Source: an uncultured Bacteroidales bacterium
GTDB taxonomy: Bacteria > Bacteroidota > Bacteroidia > Bacteroidales > Paludibacteraceae
NCBI GenBank assembly: GCA_937915765.1
Contig: CALGHE010000096.1
Location: 1-12,364, forward strand
Direction of reading: 5' to 3'
Length of the DNA: 12,364 bases
In this document: piece after piece, positions 1 to 6,995 of the stretch
Numbering within the stretch: the first letter of the stretch is position 1
How the letters are laid out: the number at the start of each line of letters is the position of its first letter
Notes under the pieces: generated by a model
The model's database searches: none
Told to the model about the DNA's origin: nothing
What the model saw: only the letters and a program-made list of their open reading frames with translations
Translations under genes and position numbers: made by a program

Positions 1-1
1 T

Positions 2-892
2 AACGTTGAGAGCGTGACCGTTACAGGGTATTATTTTAAGGACAGTTTGGGTGTTTTGTCTCGCAGCAAAATAGGGAGGTCTTGTTATAAATTTAATGAA
101 TCTGGGGATGTGACCGAGAAGGCGGATTATATCCAAGACGGATCGTTAATTTGGAAGTTCATTTACAAATATGACTCTAAAGGGAATGTAACCGAGGCGG
201 CGTGGTATGACTCAGACGGCTCGTTAAACAGTAAGGAGATTAACAAATATGACACTAAAGGAAATAATACCGAGGCGGCGGAGTATAACTCAGACGGCTC
301 GTTAAAAAGTAAGGAGATTTACAAATATGACACAAAAGGAAACATAACCGAAATGGCGAAGCATACCTCAGACGGCTCGTTAGACTATAAGTACATTTTC
401 AAATATGACACTCAAGGAAATAAGACTGAGGAGGCGAAGTATGATTCAGACGGCACGTTGTATTGGAGGAACGTTTACAAATATGACACAAAAGGAAACA
501 AGACCGAGGTGGCGGAGTATAACTCAGACGGCACGTTAAGCAATAAGTTAATTTTCAAATATGACACAAAAGGAAATAGGACCGAGTATGCGTGTTATGC
601 CTCAGCAGCCCGCTTGTTAGGTAGGTACATTTACAAATATGACACTCAAGGAAATAAGACTGAGGAGGCGGAGTATGACTCAGACGGCTCGTTAGAACGT
701 AAGGCGATTTTCAAATATGACACAAAAGGAAATAAGACCGAGGAGGCGAGATATGCTTCGGACGGCTCGTTAGAATATAAGGGCACTTACAAATACGACT
801 CTCAAGGCAATATAACAGAGGAAACCGAATACAAAGGTAAAATGCAAATACCTGAAAGTCAGGCTGTATCAACCATCATATACCGCAAATAG
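2..892 (+). CDS. Secreted YD-repeat protein, paralogue 1 of 4 (5' end missing)
   Basis: The start lies outside the window. The first in-frame codon at 2 aligns with residue 39 of the next paralogue (NVESVTVTGYYFKDS), so about 38 codons with the signal peptide are missing. The GTG at 14 is therefore an internal codon, not the start. A conserved head leads into nine 26-residue units (113-814) of the form TExAxYxSDGSLxxKxIYKYDTKGN, then a tail ending in TIIYRK. The YD..GN core resembles RHS/YD repeats, but the period is 26 rather than about 20 residues, and there is no RHS core or toxin domain. Unit 7 is eroded (SAARLLGR replaces SDGSLxxK). By homology with its neighbours it should be exported to the envelope or surface. 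Its function is unknown; ligand binding or adhesion is only an inference from the repeat design. Confidence 0.85.
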   Translation, partial: NVESVTVTGYYFKDSLGVLSRSKIGRSCYKFNESGDVTEKADYIQDGSLIWKFIYKYDSKGNVTEAAWYDSDGSLNSKEINKYDTKGNNTEAAEYNSDGSLKSKEIYKYDTKGNITEMAKHTSDGSLDYKYIFKYDTQGNKTEEAKYDSDGTLYWRNVYKYDTKGNKTEVAEYNSDGTLSNKLIFKYDTKGNRTEYACYASAARLLGRYIYKYDTQGNKTEEAEYDSDGSLERKAIFKYDTKGNKTEEARYASDGSLEYKGTYKYDSQGNITEETEYKGKMQIPESQAVSTIIYRK

Positions 893-990
893 CGGAAGGG
901 AAAAGTTGCTAATAAATAGATGATTTATGAGTTTTGGGGATTTGATATAAATTTTTAAAACAGAAATTAAATAATTAAATAATTAAAAAT
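893..990 (+). repeat. Conserved intergenic leader, present before paralogues 2, 3 and 4
   Basis: Nearly the same intergenic sequence occurs at 893-990, 1840-1916 and 2844-2932, so the duplicated unit is gene plus leader. Shared blocks are AAAGTTGCTAATAA, GGGGATTTGATATAAATTTT and AAAACAGAAATTAAATAATT just before the ATG. Differences are short: the second copy lacks about a dozen bases around ATAGATGATTTATG, and the first has a duplicated AAATAATTA. The A/T-rich stretch TAAATTTT is one base off a Bacteroides -7 element (TAnnTTTG), with TTTA roughly 20 bases upstream. Each gene may therefore have its own promoter, but this is weak evidence. Confidence 0.6.
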
Positions 991-1839
991 ATGAAACGAC
1001 TTACATTAATTTTAACAATTTTAGTTGCAGCAGCAAGCTGCGCTCTATCAGCCGCAGACGCTCCCAAGCGCCAAGGGTGGGATAATAAAACGCCATTGTA
1101 TGGTAACGTTGAGAGCGTGACCGTTACAGGGTATTATTTTAAGGACAGTTTGGGTGTTCTGTCTCGCAGCGAAATAAAGTCTAAGTCTTGTTATAAATTT
1201 AAAGAATCTGGGGATGTGACCGAGAGGGCGGAGTATAAATCAGATGGCTCGTTAAGCTGGAAGTACATTTACAAATATGACACAAAAGGAAATAATACCG
1301 AGGAGGCGTATTATACCTCAGACGGCTCGTTAGGAGGTAAGGAGATTTGCAAATATGACACAAAAGGAAATAAGACTGAGGCGGTGTTGTATAAATCAGA
1401 CGGCTCGTTACAGGAAAAGCTCATTTACAAATATGACACAAAAGGAAATATGACCGAGGAGGCGATGTATGCCTCAGACAGCTCGTTAATGTGGAAGGTC
1501 ATTTACAAATATGACACAAAAGGAAATAAGACCGAGGATGCGTATTGTACTTTAGACGGCATGTTAGAGTGGAAGCTCACTTACAAATATGACACAAAAG
1601 GAAATAACACAGAGGGGGCAATGTATACCTCAGACGGCTCGTTAAGTAGTAAGTATATTTACAAATATGACACAAAAGGAAATAAGACCGAGTATGCGGA
1701 GTATAACTCAGACGGTTCGTTAGACTATAAGAGTATTTACAAATATGACTCTAAAGATAATATAACAGAGATAACCAAATACGACGGTGAATTGCGGCCT
1801 ATAAGTCAGACTGTTTACACCATCATCTACCGCAAATAG
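991..1839 (+). CDS. Secreted YD-repeat protein, paralogue 2 of 4
   Basis: This is a complete 282-residue protein. The N-terminus MKRLTLILTILVAAASC is a signal peptide. Cys17 could be a lipidation site, although the -3 residue is Ala, which makes the lipobox weak; cleavage by signal peptidase I near ALSAADA is the alternative. Residues about 25-76 form the conserved head (PLYGNVESVTVT, then CYKFKESGDVTE). Seven 26-residue units occupy 1219-1764, followed by a closing half-unit and the tail TIIYRK. It is the shortest of the three complete paralogues, differing from the third by exactly one unit. The start follows an A/T-rich leader without a Shine-Dalgarno sequence, as is usual in Bacteroidota. 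Whether the four genes form one operon or separate transcripts is unclear. Function unknown. Confidence 0.88.
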   Translation: MKRLTLILTILVAAASCALSAADAPKRQGWDNKTPLYGNVESVTVTGYYFKDSLGVLSRSEIKSKSCYKFKESGDVTERAEYKSDGSLSWKYIYKYDTKGNNTEEAYYTSDGSLGGKEICKYDTKGNKTEAVLYKSDGSLQEKLIYKYDTKGNMTEEAMYASDSSLMWKVIYKYDTKGNKTEDAYCTLDGMLEWKLTYKYDTKGNNTEGAMYTSDGSLSSKYIYKYDTKGNKTEYAEYNSDGSLDYKSIYKYDSKDNITEITKYDGELRPISQTVYTIIYRK

Positions 1840-1916
1840 CGGAAGGGAAAAGTTGCTAATAATGAGTTTGGGGATTTGATATAAATTTTTAAAACAGAAA
1901 TTAAATAATTACAAAT

Positions 1917-2843
1917 ATGAAACGACTCACATTAATTTTAACGATTTTAGTTGCAGCAGCAAGCTGCGCCCTGTCAGCCGCAGACGCTCCCGAACGCCAA
2001 GGGTGGTATGATGGTCCATTGTATGGTAACGTTGAGAGCGTGACCGTTACAAGGTATTCTCTTAAGGACAGTTCTGGCGTTCTATCTCGCGGCAAAATAG
2101 AGGATAAGTTCTGTTATAATTTTAATCAATCTGGAGATGTGACCGAGAGGGCGGAGTATGGCTCATCCGGCTCGTTAAGAGGTAAGATGATTTACAAATA
2201 TGACACAAAAGGGAATAAGACTGAGTTTGCGTATTATACCTCAGACGGCTCGTTAATGCGGAAGGTCATTTACAAATATGACACTAAAGGAAATAAGACC
2301 GAGGAGGCGGAGTATAACTCAGACGGCTCGTTAAAGAAAAAGGACATTTTCAAATATGACACAAACGAAAAAATGACCGAGAGGGCGACGTATGCCTCAG
2401 ACGGCTCGTTATTCGGTAAGAGCATTTACAAATATGACACAAAAGGGAATAAGACCGAGTATGCGTCGTATAACTTAGACGGCTCGTTATTCAGTAAGAG
2501 CATTTACAAATATGACACAAAAGGAAATAATACCGAGGAGGCGGATTATTACTCAGACGGCTCGTTAATCAGTAAGTCCACTTACAAATATGACACCCAA
2601 GGGAATAAGACCGAGGAGGCGTGGTATCTCTCAGCCGGCTCGTTAAACAGTAAGTCCACTTACAAATATGACACAAAAGGAAATAAGACCGAGAAGGCGA
2701 AGTATAAATCAGACGGCTCGTTAAGCCGTAAGTTCATTTACAAATATGACTCTCGAGGTAATATAACAGAGGTTACCAAATACTATGGTGAAATGCAAAA
2801 ACCTGAAAGTCAGGATGTATATACCATCATCTTCCGCAAATAG
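1917..2843 (+). CDS. Secreted YD-repeat protein, paralogue 3 of 4
   Basis: This complete 308-residue protein has the same signal peptide as paralogue 2 and the same head (GPLYGNVESVTVT, then CYNFNQSGDVTE). Eight 26-residue units lie at 2142-2765, ahead of the tail TIIFRK. One unit has a changed scaffold (DTNEKMTE in place of DTKGNKTE), which shows that drift in the scaffold is tolerated. Variable residues after SDGSL include RG, MR, KK, FG, FS, IS, NS and SR, so chemistry at these positions ranges from basic to aromatic. It starts 77 bases after paralogue 2. Its stop codon sits in the loop of the best-formed hairpin of the array. An exported surface or periplasmic protein is likely; partner unknown. 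Confidence 0.88.
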   Translation: MKRLTLILTILVAAASCALSAADAPERQGWYDGPLYGNVESVTVTRYSLKDSSGVLSRGKIEDKFCYNFNQSGDVTERAEYGSSGSLRGKMIYKYDTKGNKTEFAYYTSDGSLMRKVIYKYDTKGNKTEEAEYNSDGSLKKKDIFKYDTNEKMTERATYASDGSLFGKSIYKYDTKGNKTEYASYNLDGSLFSKSIYKYDTKGNNTEEADYYSDGSLISKSTYKYDTQGNKTEEAWYLSAGSLNSKSTYKYDTKGNKTEKAKYKSDGSLSRKFIYKYDSRGNITEVTKYYGEMQKPESQDVYTIIFRK

Positions 2844-2849
2844 CGGAAG
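2831..2849 (+). other. Hairpin spanning the stop codon of paralogue 3 (conserved in all four)
   Basis: CTTCCGC, loop AAATA, GCGGAAG form a perfect 7-bp stem with the TAG stop in and next to the loop. The core CCGCAAATAGCGG is identical in the other three paralogues at 883-895, 1830-1842 and 3934-3946, where only the 4-bp inner stem is perfect. No T-tract follows, so it is not a standard intrinsic terminator. It may be an mRNA stability or processing element, or simply a conserved end of coding sequence (Arg-Lys-stop). Confidence 0.45.
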
Positions 2850-2932
2850 GTAAAAGTTGCTAATAAATAGATGATTTATGAGTTTGGGGATTTGATATAA
2901 ATTTTCAAAACAGAAATTAAATAATTAAAAAT

Positions 2933-3943
2933 ATGAAACAACTCACATTAATTTTAACGATTTTAGTTGCAGCAGCAAGCTGCACCCAGTTAGCCGCAGA
3001 CGCACCTAATCGTCAAGGGTGGGATTATGATAAGTTTGGTCCATTGTATGGTAACGTTGAGAGCGTGACCGTTACAGAGTATTCTCTCAGGGACAGTTTT
3101 GGCGTTCTATCTCGCAGCAAAATAAAGGAAAAGTTCTGCTATAATTTTAATGAATTTGGAGATGTGACCGAGGAGACGAGGTATGACTCAGACGGCACGT
3201 TGTATTGGAGGGAAATTTACAAATATGACACAAAAGGAAATAAGACCGAGTATGCGACGTATAACTCAGACGGTTCGTTACAGGAAAAGCTCATTTACAA
3301 ATATGACACAAAAGGAAATATGACCGAGCTGGTGTGGTATAAATCAGACGGCACGATAAGAAATAAGTACATTTACAAACATGACACAAAAGGAAATATG
3401 ACCGAGGATGCGGAGTATAACTCAGACGGCTCGTTAAGTAGAAAGTACACTAACAAATATGACACTCAAGGGAATATGACTGAGGAGGCGCTGTATGACT
3501 CAGATGGCTCGTTAAGCAGGAAGACCATTTACAAATATGACACAAAAGAAAATAAGACCGAGGAGGCGGGGTATGACTCAGACGGCTCGTTAGGATATAA
3601 GCGCATTTACAAATATGACACAAAAGGAAATAAGACCGAGGATGCGTGGTATAACTCAAAAGGCTCGTTAAGCAGGAAGACCGTTTACAAATATGACACA
3701 AAAGGAAATGAGACCGAGGCGACGTATTATAAATCAGATGGCTCGTTAGGAGCTAAGTTCATTTACAAATATGACACAAAAGGAAATAAGACCGAGGCGG
3801 CGGAGTATACCCCAGACGGCACGATAAGAAATAAGTACATTTACAAATATGACGCTCAAGGCAATATGACAGAGAAAACCGAATACGTCGGTAAAATGCG
3901 ACCTATAAGTCAGGTTGTATTAACCATCATCTACCGCAAATAG
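2933..3943 (+). CDS. Secreted YD-repeat protein, paralogue 4 of 4
   Basis: This is the longest complete copy at 336 residues. The signal peptide (MKQLTLILTILVAAASC) differs slightly from those of paralogues 2 and 3, and the mature start reads TQLAADAPNRQGW. The head carries a small extra segment (DYDKFG) before PLYGNVESVTVT. Nine 26-residue units lie at 3167-3868, then the tail TIIYRK. Unit 1 contains the rare TLYWR segment also present in paralogue 1. Unit 2 contains SLQEKLIYKYDTKGNMTE, shared with paralogue 2. The RNKYIYK segment occurs twice in this gene, in units 3 and 9. These shared rare segments suggest exchange of units between and within genes. Function unknown; the family relation is RHS/YD-like repeats only. 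Confidence 0.88.
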   Translation: MKQLTLILTILVAAASCTQLAADAPNRQGWDYDKFGPLYGNVESVTVTEYSLRDSFGVLSRSKIKEKFCYNFNEFGDVTEETRYDSDGTLYWREIYKYDTKGNKTEYATYNSDGSLQEKLIYKYDTKGNMTELVWYKSDGTIRNKYIYKHDTKGNMTEDAEYNSDGSLSRKYTNKYDTQGNMTEEALYDSDGSLSRKTIYKYDTKENKTEEAGYDSDGSLGYKRIYKYDTKGNKTEDAWYNSKGSLSRKTVYKYDTKGNETEATYYKSDGSLGAKFIYKYDTKGNKTEAAEYTPDGTIRNKYIYKYDAQGNMTEKTEYVGKMRPISQVVLTIIYRK

Positions 3944-4016
3944 CGGAAGGGGGAAGTAGCTGATAAATAAATTGTTGAGTTATTAACTTGAATTTACGTC
4001 TAAAAAAATAGTTGTT

Positions 4017-4820
4017 ATGAAACATCATGTATTAAAAAAAATCATCCTTGCAGGTGCAATGCTCATGAGCGTTGCAAACGTGCTTGCTCAAACGTCCGAT
4101 GGTGAACGTCAGAAAAAAAATTCTACGGAACGGACTGGATCTGCAAGTCGCGAATTTATGAAAGTGGCTCCGTATAGGGTTAAAGTAAATGACAAGTTAT
4201 GCTACATGGTAAAAAAAGGATACTCAAGGTGGCATAATGACAAATGGGAGCTTTATTGCGGGGTGATCAGCAATTTTTATTATCAAGATGGTTATGATTA
4301 CGCACTATACGTTGATAAATATGACATTAGTTCTGATACAATATTAAATATTAAGACATTAGCAACCAGTGGTGTTCCTGATGTACGCTTACGCGCTGAC
4401 CGGCATAAGTTTAAGAGCAAAAATGATGGGAAATCGTGCCGTGTGATAAAACTTTCTGACGAAAAAATTCAGATTGATGACAAGCTTTGCTATCAGGTGG
4501 CGGAATATTCATCTGAGAGAGACACATCACCTAAATGGACACCATTTTGTGGCGAACTGAATTTTACAGGTGATGTTAGAAGCTTGTCTTACGACTCTTT
4601 GATAAGTCTGTCGAAAGAGGATACCTTTCCATTGCCATTTCCCGTAGTGTTATTTGTTGAAGATTATGATTCTGATGCAGATACCATTAACGTGATAGGT
4701 ATGGTTGGCGACTGGCCTTTTTGTAGTGTAAAAGACCGTAATGGAGCATTGTCTGATTTTAAGTCGAAGAAAAAAGCAAAAAAGAGAGGTAGAAAGCGTC
4801 GCAAGTCTTCGAGCCGATAA
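4017..4820 (+). CDS. Secreted protein with two DUF4377-like domains and a basic tail
   Basis: This 267-residue protein has a clear signal peptide, with cleavage likely after VLA at residue 24. Two related domains follow. The first, about 57-118, has DKLCYMVKKG, WELYCGVI and DGYDYALYVDKYD. The second, about 154-230, has DKLCYQVAEY, WTPFCGEL and PVVLFVEDYD. The pattern (Cys plus hydrophobics, a Trp, then an aromatic-rich strand pair) resembles DUF4377, a domain of uncharacterised envelope proteins; I recognise it from memory and did not search. Each domain ends near an FKSK motif (132-135 and 248-251), which supports internal duplication. The last 20 residues are extremely Lys/Arg-rich (KKKAKKRGRKRRKSSSR). 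The gene starts 73 bases after the array, on the same strand, so it could be co-expressed. Function unknown. Confidence 0.8.
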   Translation: MKHHVLKKIILAGAMLMSVANVLAQTSDGERQKKNSTERTGSASREFMKVAPYRVKVNDKLCYMVKKGYSRWHNDKWELYCGVISNFYYQDGYDYALYVDKYDISSDTILNIKTLATSGVPDVRLRADRHKFKSKNDGKSCRVIKLSDEKIQIDDKLCYQVAEYSSERDTSPKWTPFCGELNFTGDVRSLSYDSLISLSKEDTFPLPFPVVLFVEDYDSDADTINVIGMVGDWPFCSVKDRNGALSDFKSKKKAKKRGRKRRKSSSR

Positions 4821-4879
4821 TGTTTCCGTTTGTTTTTTTGTATGGAGAGCTGCAATATATAAATATCAGAAGATGAACT

Positions 4880-5281
4880 TTATGTCGGCGGATTGTCTAT
4901 CAGGTTGTCGTTTCCGCCGGGTTGAAAGGGAGTGTGGGTGTCACTGATCTCGATATAAAACTCGCAGCACTCAAATCTGATGAAGCCTTCATATTCGAGG
5001 TCGAAATTGAATTGGACAGTATATCCGTTGTCGGTCTTTTTGTATGAAAAACCGGTTATCAGGAAGCCGTTGCAAAGCAATAGCTTATTTTCATAAAAAG
5101 GATTGAAGGGTTTGATGCATGACTGGTAATTGCTGCAATAGCTGCAGACAAGTTTTAGCTCTTCGTAAGATTCCGTCCAGTCTATGATGAAAGTTGCAGT
5201 TCCATCTTCGCTGAAAATGATTTTCTTGATGTGACTTTCAAAAAGGTTTATCGCATCAGTCTCGTTGTTCAAGTATTTCAT
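4880..5281 (-). CDS. Small cysteine-containing protein of unknown function
   Basis: This 133-residue protein has no signal peptide or membrane segment, so it is probably cytoplasmic. It has a predicted alternating-strand look (IKKIIFSEDGTATFIIDW, then YTVQFNFDLEYEGFIRFE) and six cysteines: C46, C49 and C55 in a cluster, then C70, C105 and C106. The C-terminus is low-complexity and Pro/Asn-rich (FQPGGNDNLIDNPPT). I do not recognise a named family. The small acidic beta-rich form and the position beside repeat-protein genes recall immunity proteins of polymorphic toxin loci, but no toxin domain is visible, so that is speculation. It converges with the preceding gene, leaving a 59-base gap. Its upstream region carries a long inverted repeat (5297-5342). 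Confidence 0.72.
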   Translation of the reverse strand: MKYLNNETDAINLFESHIKKIIFSEDGTATFIIDWTESYEELKLVCSYCSNYQSCIKPFNPFYENKLLLCNGFLITGFSYKKTDNGYTVQFNFDLEYEGFIRFECCEFYIEISDTHTPFQPGGNDNLIDNPPT

Positions 5282-5296
5282 CTTGTATAGTTTAAG

Positions 5297-5342
5297 GTGG
5301 GTTCTATAAATTCAAGAAGTGCCGAAAAATTTATCAACCCAC
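5297..5342. promoter_or_regulatory. Imperfect inverted repeat upstream of the small cysteine protein gene
   Basis: The left arm 5297-5312 is GTGGGTT, CT, ATAAATT. The right arm 5328-5342 is AATTTAT, C, AACCCAC. These give two 7-bp stems separated by a small internal loop and closed by a 15-base loop. It begins 16 bases upstream of the start codon at 5281, so it would lie in the 5' leader of that gene or act as an operator. No T-tract follows on either strand. The remainder of 5282-5541 is A/T-rich and shows nothing else I can name. Confidence 0.45.
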
Positions 5343-5524
5343 GATTTGTACTTTTAAATTATAAACGGTGAATCTATACACCTTAAGTCAATATTTCTGC
5401 TCTGCAAAAAGCAAATTAAATCTTGACTAGTAAAGACGAAGATACATATTTCTTAAATGATACTGGTAAAATTATTAAAAAAGTTTTTTTATCAATTAAT
5501 TTAACATCTCATCAGAGGCGGAGA

Positions 5525-5543
5525 AGAGGCGTGCTACGTCTCT
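5525..5543 (-). other. Short hairpin at the 3' end of the leucine-rich repeat gene
   Basis: AGAGGCG, loop TGCTA, CGTCTCT form a 7-bp stem with one G-T wobble pair, overlapping the stop codon of the leucine-rich repeat gene. No T-run follows directly on the minus strand; the nearest T-rich stretch is about 40 bases further on. A role as 3' end or terminator is possible but not shown. Confidence 0.35.
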
Positions 5544-6813
5544 ACTTCTGCCACGTAACCGATTTGCAACCGTCGAAAGCGCCCTCTCCAAAAGTGAAAT
5601 CGTCAACAGACACATTTCCTTTTGAATTGTCTATCACCACATCAAGGTTGTCACAGCCCCAAAACGCCCTCCTTCCGATACTGGTGACGCTGGAAGGGAT
5701 TGTGACACTGGTCAAGCCGCTACAGCCTTCAAACGCCCTCTCTCCGATACTGGTGACTCCGGAAGGAATTGTGACGCTGGTCAGGCCGCTACAGTATTCA
5801 AACGCTCTCTCTCCGATGCTGGTGATGCCGGAAGGGATTATGACCCCTCCCTTTACACCTCCTGGGCATGCTATAATCTTTTTCATCTCCTTGTCATACA
5901 AAACTCCGTTGACAGATGTATAGTTAGGATTAGAGGGAGATACATTTATGCTGGTCAGTCTGCCACAGCGCGAAAACGCAACATCTCCAATGCTGGAGAC
6001 GCCGGAAGGGATTGAGATGTTTGTCAAGCCGCTACATTTGTGAAACGCTTCTTTCCCGATGCTGGTGACGCTTGAAGGGATTGTGACGCTTGTCAAGCCG
6101 CTGCAGCCATAAAACGCATACTCTCCAATGCTGGAGACGCCGGAAGGGATCGTGACGCTGGTCAGGCCGCTACAGCCAGAAAACGTACAATCTTCAATGC
6201 TGGTGACACTGGAAGGAATTGAAATGCTTGTCAAGCCGCTACAGTCAACAAACGCGAACCATCCAATACTGGTGACACTGGAAGGAATTGAAATGCTTGT
6301 CAAGCCGCTACAGCCACTAAACGCATAAAATCCGATGCTGGTGACGCCAAATGGGATTGACACGCTGGTCAGACCGCTACAGTCACGAAACGCTTCCATT
6401 CCTATGCTGGTGACGCTAGATGGGATTGTGACGCTGGTCAGACCTTCACAGCCGTCAAATGCCTTATTTCCTATCATGGTGACCGTATATGTCTTTCCTC
6501 CTATCTGCACTTCTGAAGGGATATTGACAACAGGCTCGTCCGAGCAACCTTTTTTTAGCCTCGCCTCAGTTACTGATATAAAGTCAAATTGCATCGAAGT
6601 TGCAGATTCTCCAATGATGCCTTTTTGGGGAGATCTATTTTGCATAGAAGTTGCTAACACTTCAACGTCAACAATCTCCTCTTCAGAAGTGTCTTTCTGT
6701 ACATTTTTAGTTGTGCCCATTCCGCTTTTCTGAGCAACGCCCAAGTTTGTCCCAATAAAAGCCGTCAAGCCGAACAATACCGCCACGACCGGGGCTAAAA
6801 CACTTTTTCTCAT
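5542..6813 (-). CDS. BspA-like leucine-rich repeat secreted protein
   Basis: From the start at 6813 this is 423 residues. I chose that ATG because it gives a compact signal peptide (MRKSVLAPVVAVLFGLTAF, cleavage near GVAQ) and follows an A-rich leader; an in-frame ATG at 6840 would add nine residues. After a Thr/Glu-rich linker come about eleven 23-residue repeats of the BspA/LRR_5 type (LTSVTIPSSVTSIG, then AF and CSG). They are interrupted once by the usual island with NPNYTSVNGVLYDKE. A C-terminal cap ends in CKSVTWQK. Proteins of this family in Bacteroidetes are exported and implicated in adhesion to host or other bacterial surfaces. No C-terminal sorting domain is visible, so how it is anchored is unknown. 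The repeats are nearly identical at DNA level (69-base period), which makes recombination or assembly collapse possible. Confidence 0.9.
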   Translation of the reverse strand: MRKSVLAPVVAVLFGLTAFIGTNLGVAQKSGMGTTKNVQKDTSEEEIVDVEVLATSMQNRSPQKGIIGESATSMQFDFISVTEARLKKGCSDEPVVNIPSEVQIGGKTYTVTMIGNKAFDGCEGLTSVTIPSSVTSIGMEAFRDCSGLTSVSIPFGVTSIGFYAFSGCSGLTSISIPSSVTSIGWFAFVDCSGLTSISIPSSVTSIEDCTFSGCSGLTSVTIPSGVSSIGEYAFYGCSGLTSVTIPSSVTSIGKEAFHKCSGLTNISIPSGVSSIGDVAFSRCGRLTSINVSPSNPNYTSVNGVLYDKEMKKIIACPGGVKGGVIIPSGITSIGERAFEYCSGLTSVTIPSGVTSIGERAFEGCSGLTSVTIPSSVTSIGRRAFWGCDNLDVVIDNSKGNVSVDDFTFGEGAFDGCKSVTWQK

Positions 6814-6887
6814 GTTTTTATGCTTAAGTAAATTTAACATTCCATCAGCAAGCAGACTGAACTATGTTATGGCTGTCGCTGATATTG

Positions 6888-6895
6888 CAAAAGTA
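6888..6895 (-). promoter_or_regulatory. Bacteroides-type -7 element for the leucine-rich repeat gene
   Basis: On the minus strand this reads TACTTTTG, a full match to the Bacteroides -7 consensus TAnnTTTG, about 75 bases upstream of the chosen start at 6813. No good -33 TTTG lies at the usual spacing, so the assignment rests on the -7 element alone. Confidence 0.45.
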
Positions 6896-6995
6896 GCGGA
6901 CTTTAATATAGTTACATTTGCTTGTTGACGCTATATAAACGTTCTTCAAAACTATCACACTAAAGACAATATCTCTTGGATTTATGTAACCTTTG

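Larger units (their letters stand above)
113..3868 (+). repeat. 78-bp in-frame coding repeats (33 units in four genes)
   Basis: Blocks are at 113-814 (9 units), 1219-1764 (7), 2142-2765 (8) and 3167-3868 (9). In each block the first threonine codon of the closing half-unit falls exactly a whole multiple of 78 bases after the first, so no unit carries an indel. The near-constant core reads AAATATGACACAAAAGGA followed by AATAAGACCGAG. Variation is concentrated at the codon after ACC-GAG, the codons flanking the conserved TAT, two codons after TCG-TTA, and the codon before ATT. The exact length and preserved frame show that these are protein repeats under selection rather than non-coding satellite. 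Confidence 0.92.

Noticed and set aside
3450..3701. Minus-strand open frame inside paralogue 4
   Set aside because: It is the reverse reading of the coding repeats, with a matching 26-residue period and no start signals.
113..3868. CRISPR-like regularity of the 78-bp repeats
   Set aside because: The repeats are contiguous, stay in one open frame and encode a constant protein motif; there are no unique spacers of fixed length between identical repeats.
113..3868. Diversity-generating retroelement variable region
   Set aside because: The NNC pattern at one codon is suggestive, but no reverse transcriptase, accessory gene or template repeat is in the window, and variation is spread over many units. 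Kept only as a test in the findings.
2..3943. RHS polymorphic toxin locus
   Set aside because: The YD-like motif is present, but there is no RHS core, no DPxGL-type cleavage motif and no C-terminal toxin domain. The proteins are short and all end in the same tail.
4664..4947. Two short open frames around the 3' end of the DUF4377-like gene
   Set aside because: They overlap the basic tail in other frames, have no recognisable domain and no credible start.
5423..6733. Plus-strand open frames across the leucine-rich repeat gene
   Set aside because: They are periodic antisense readings of the 69-bp repeats (LVTLEGIVTLVKPLQ pattern) and have no independent support.
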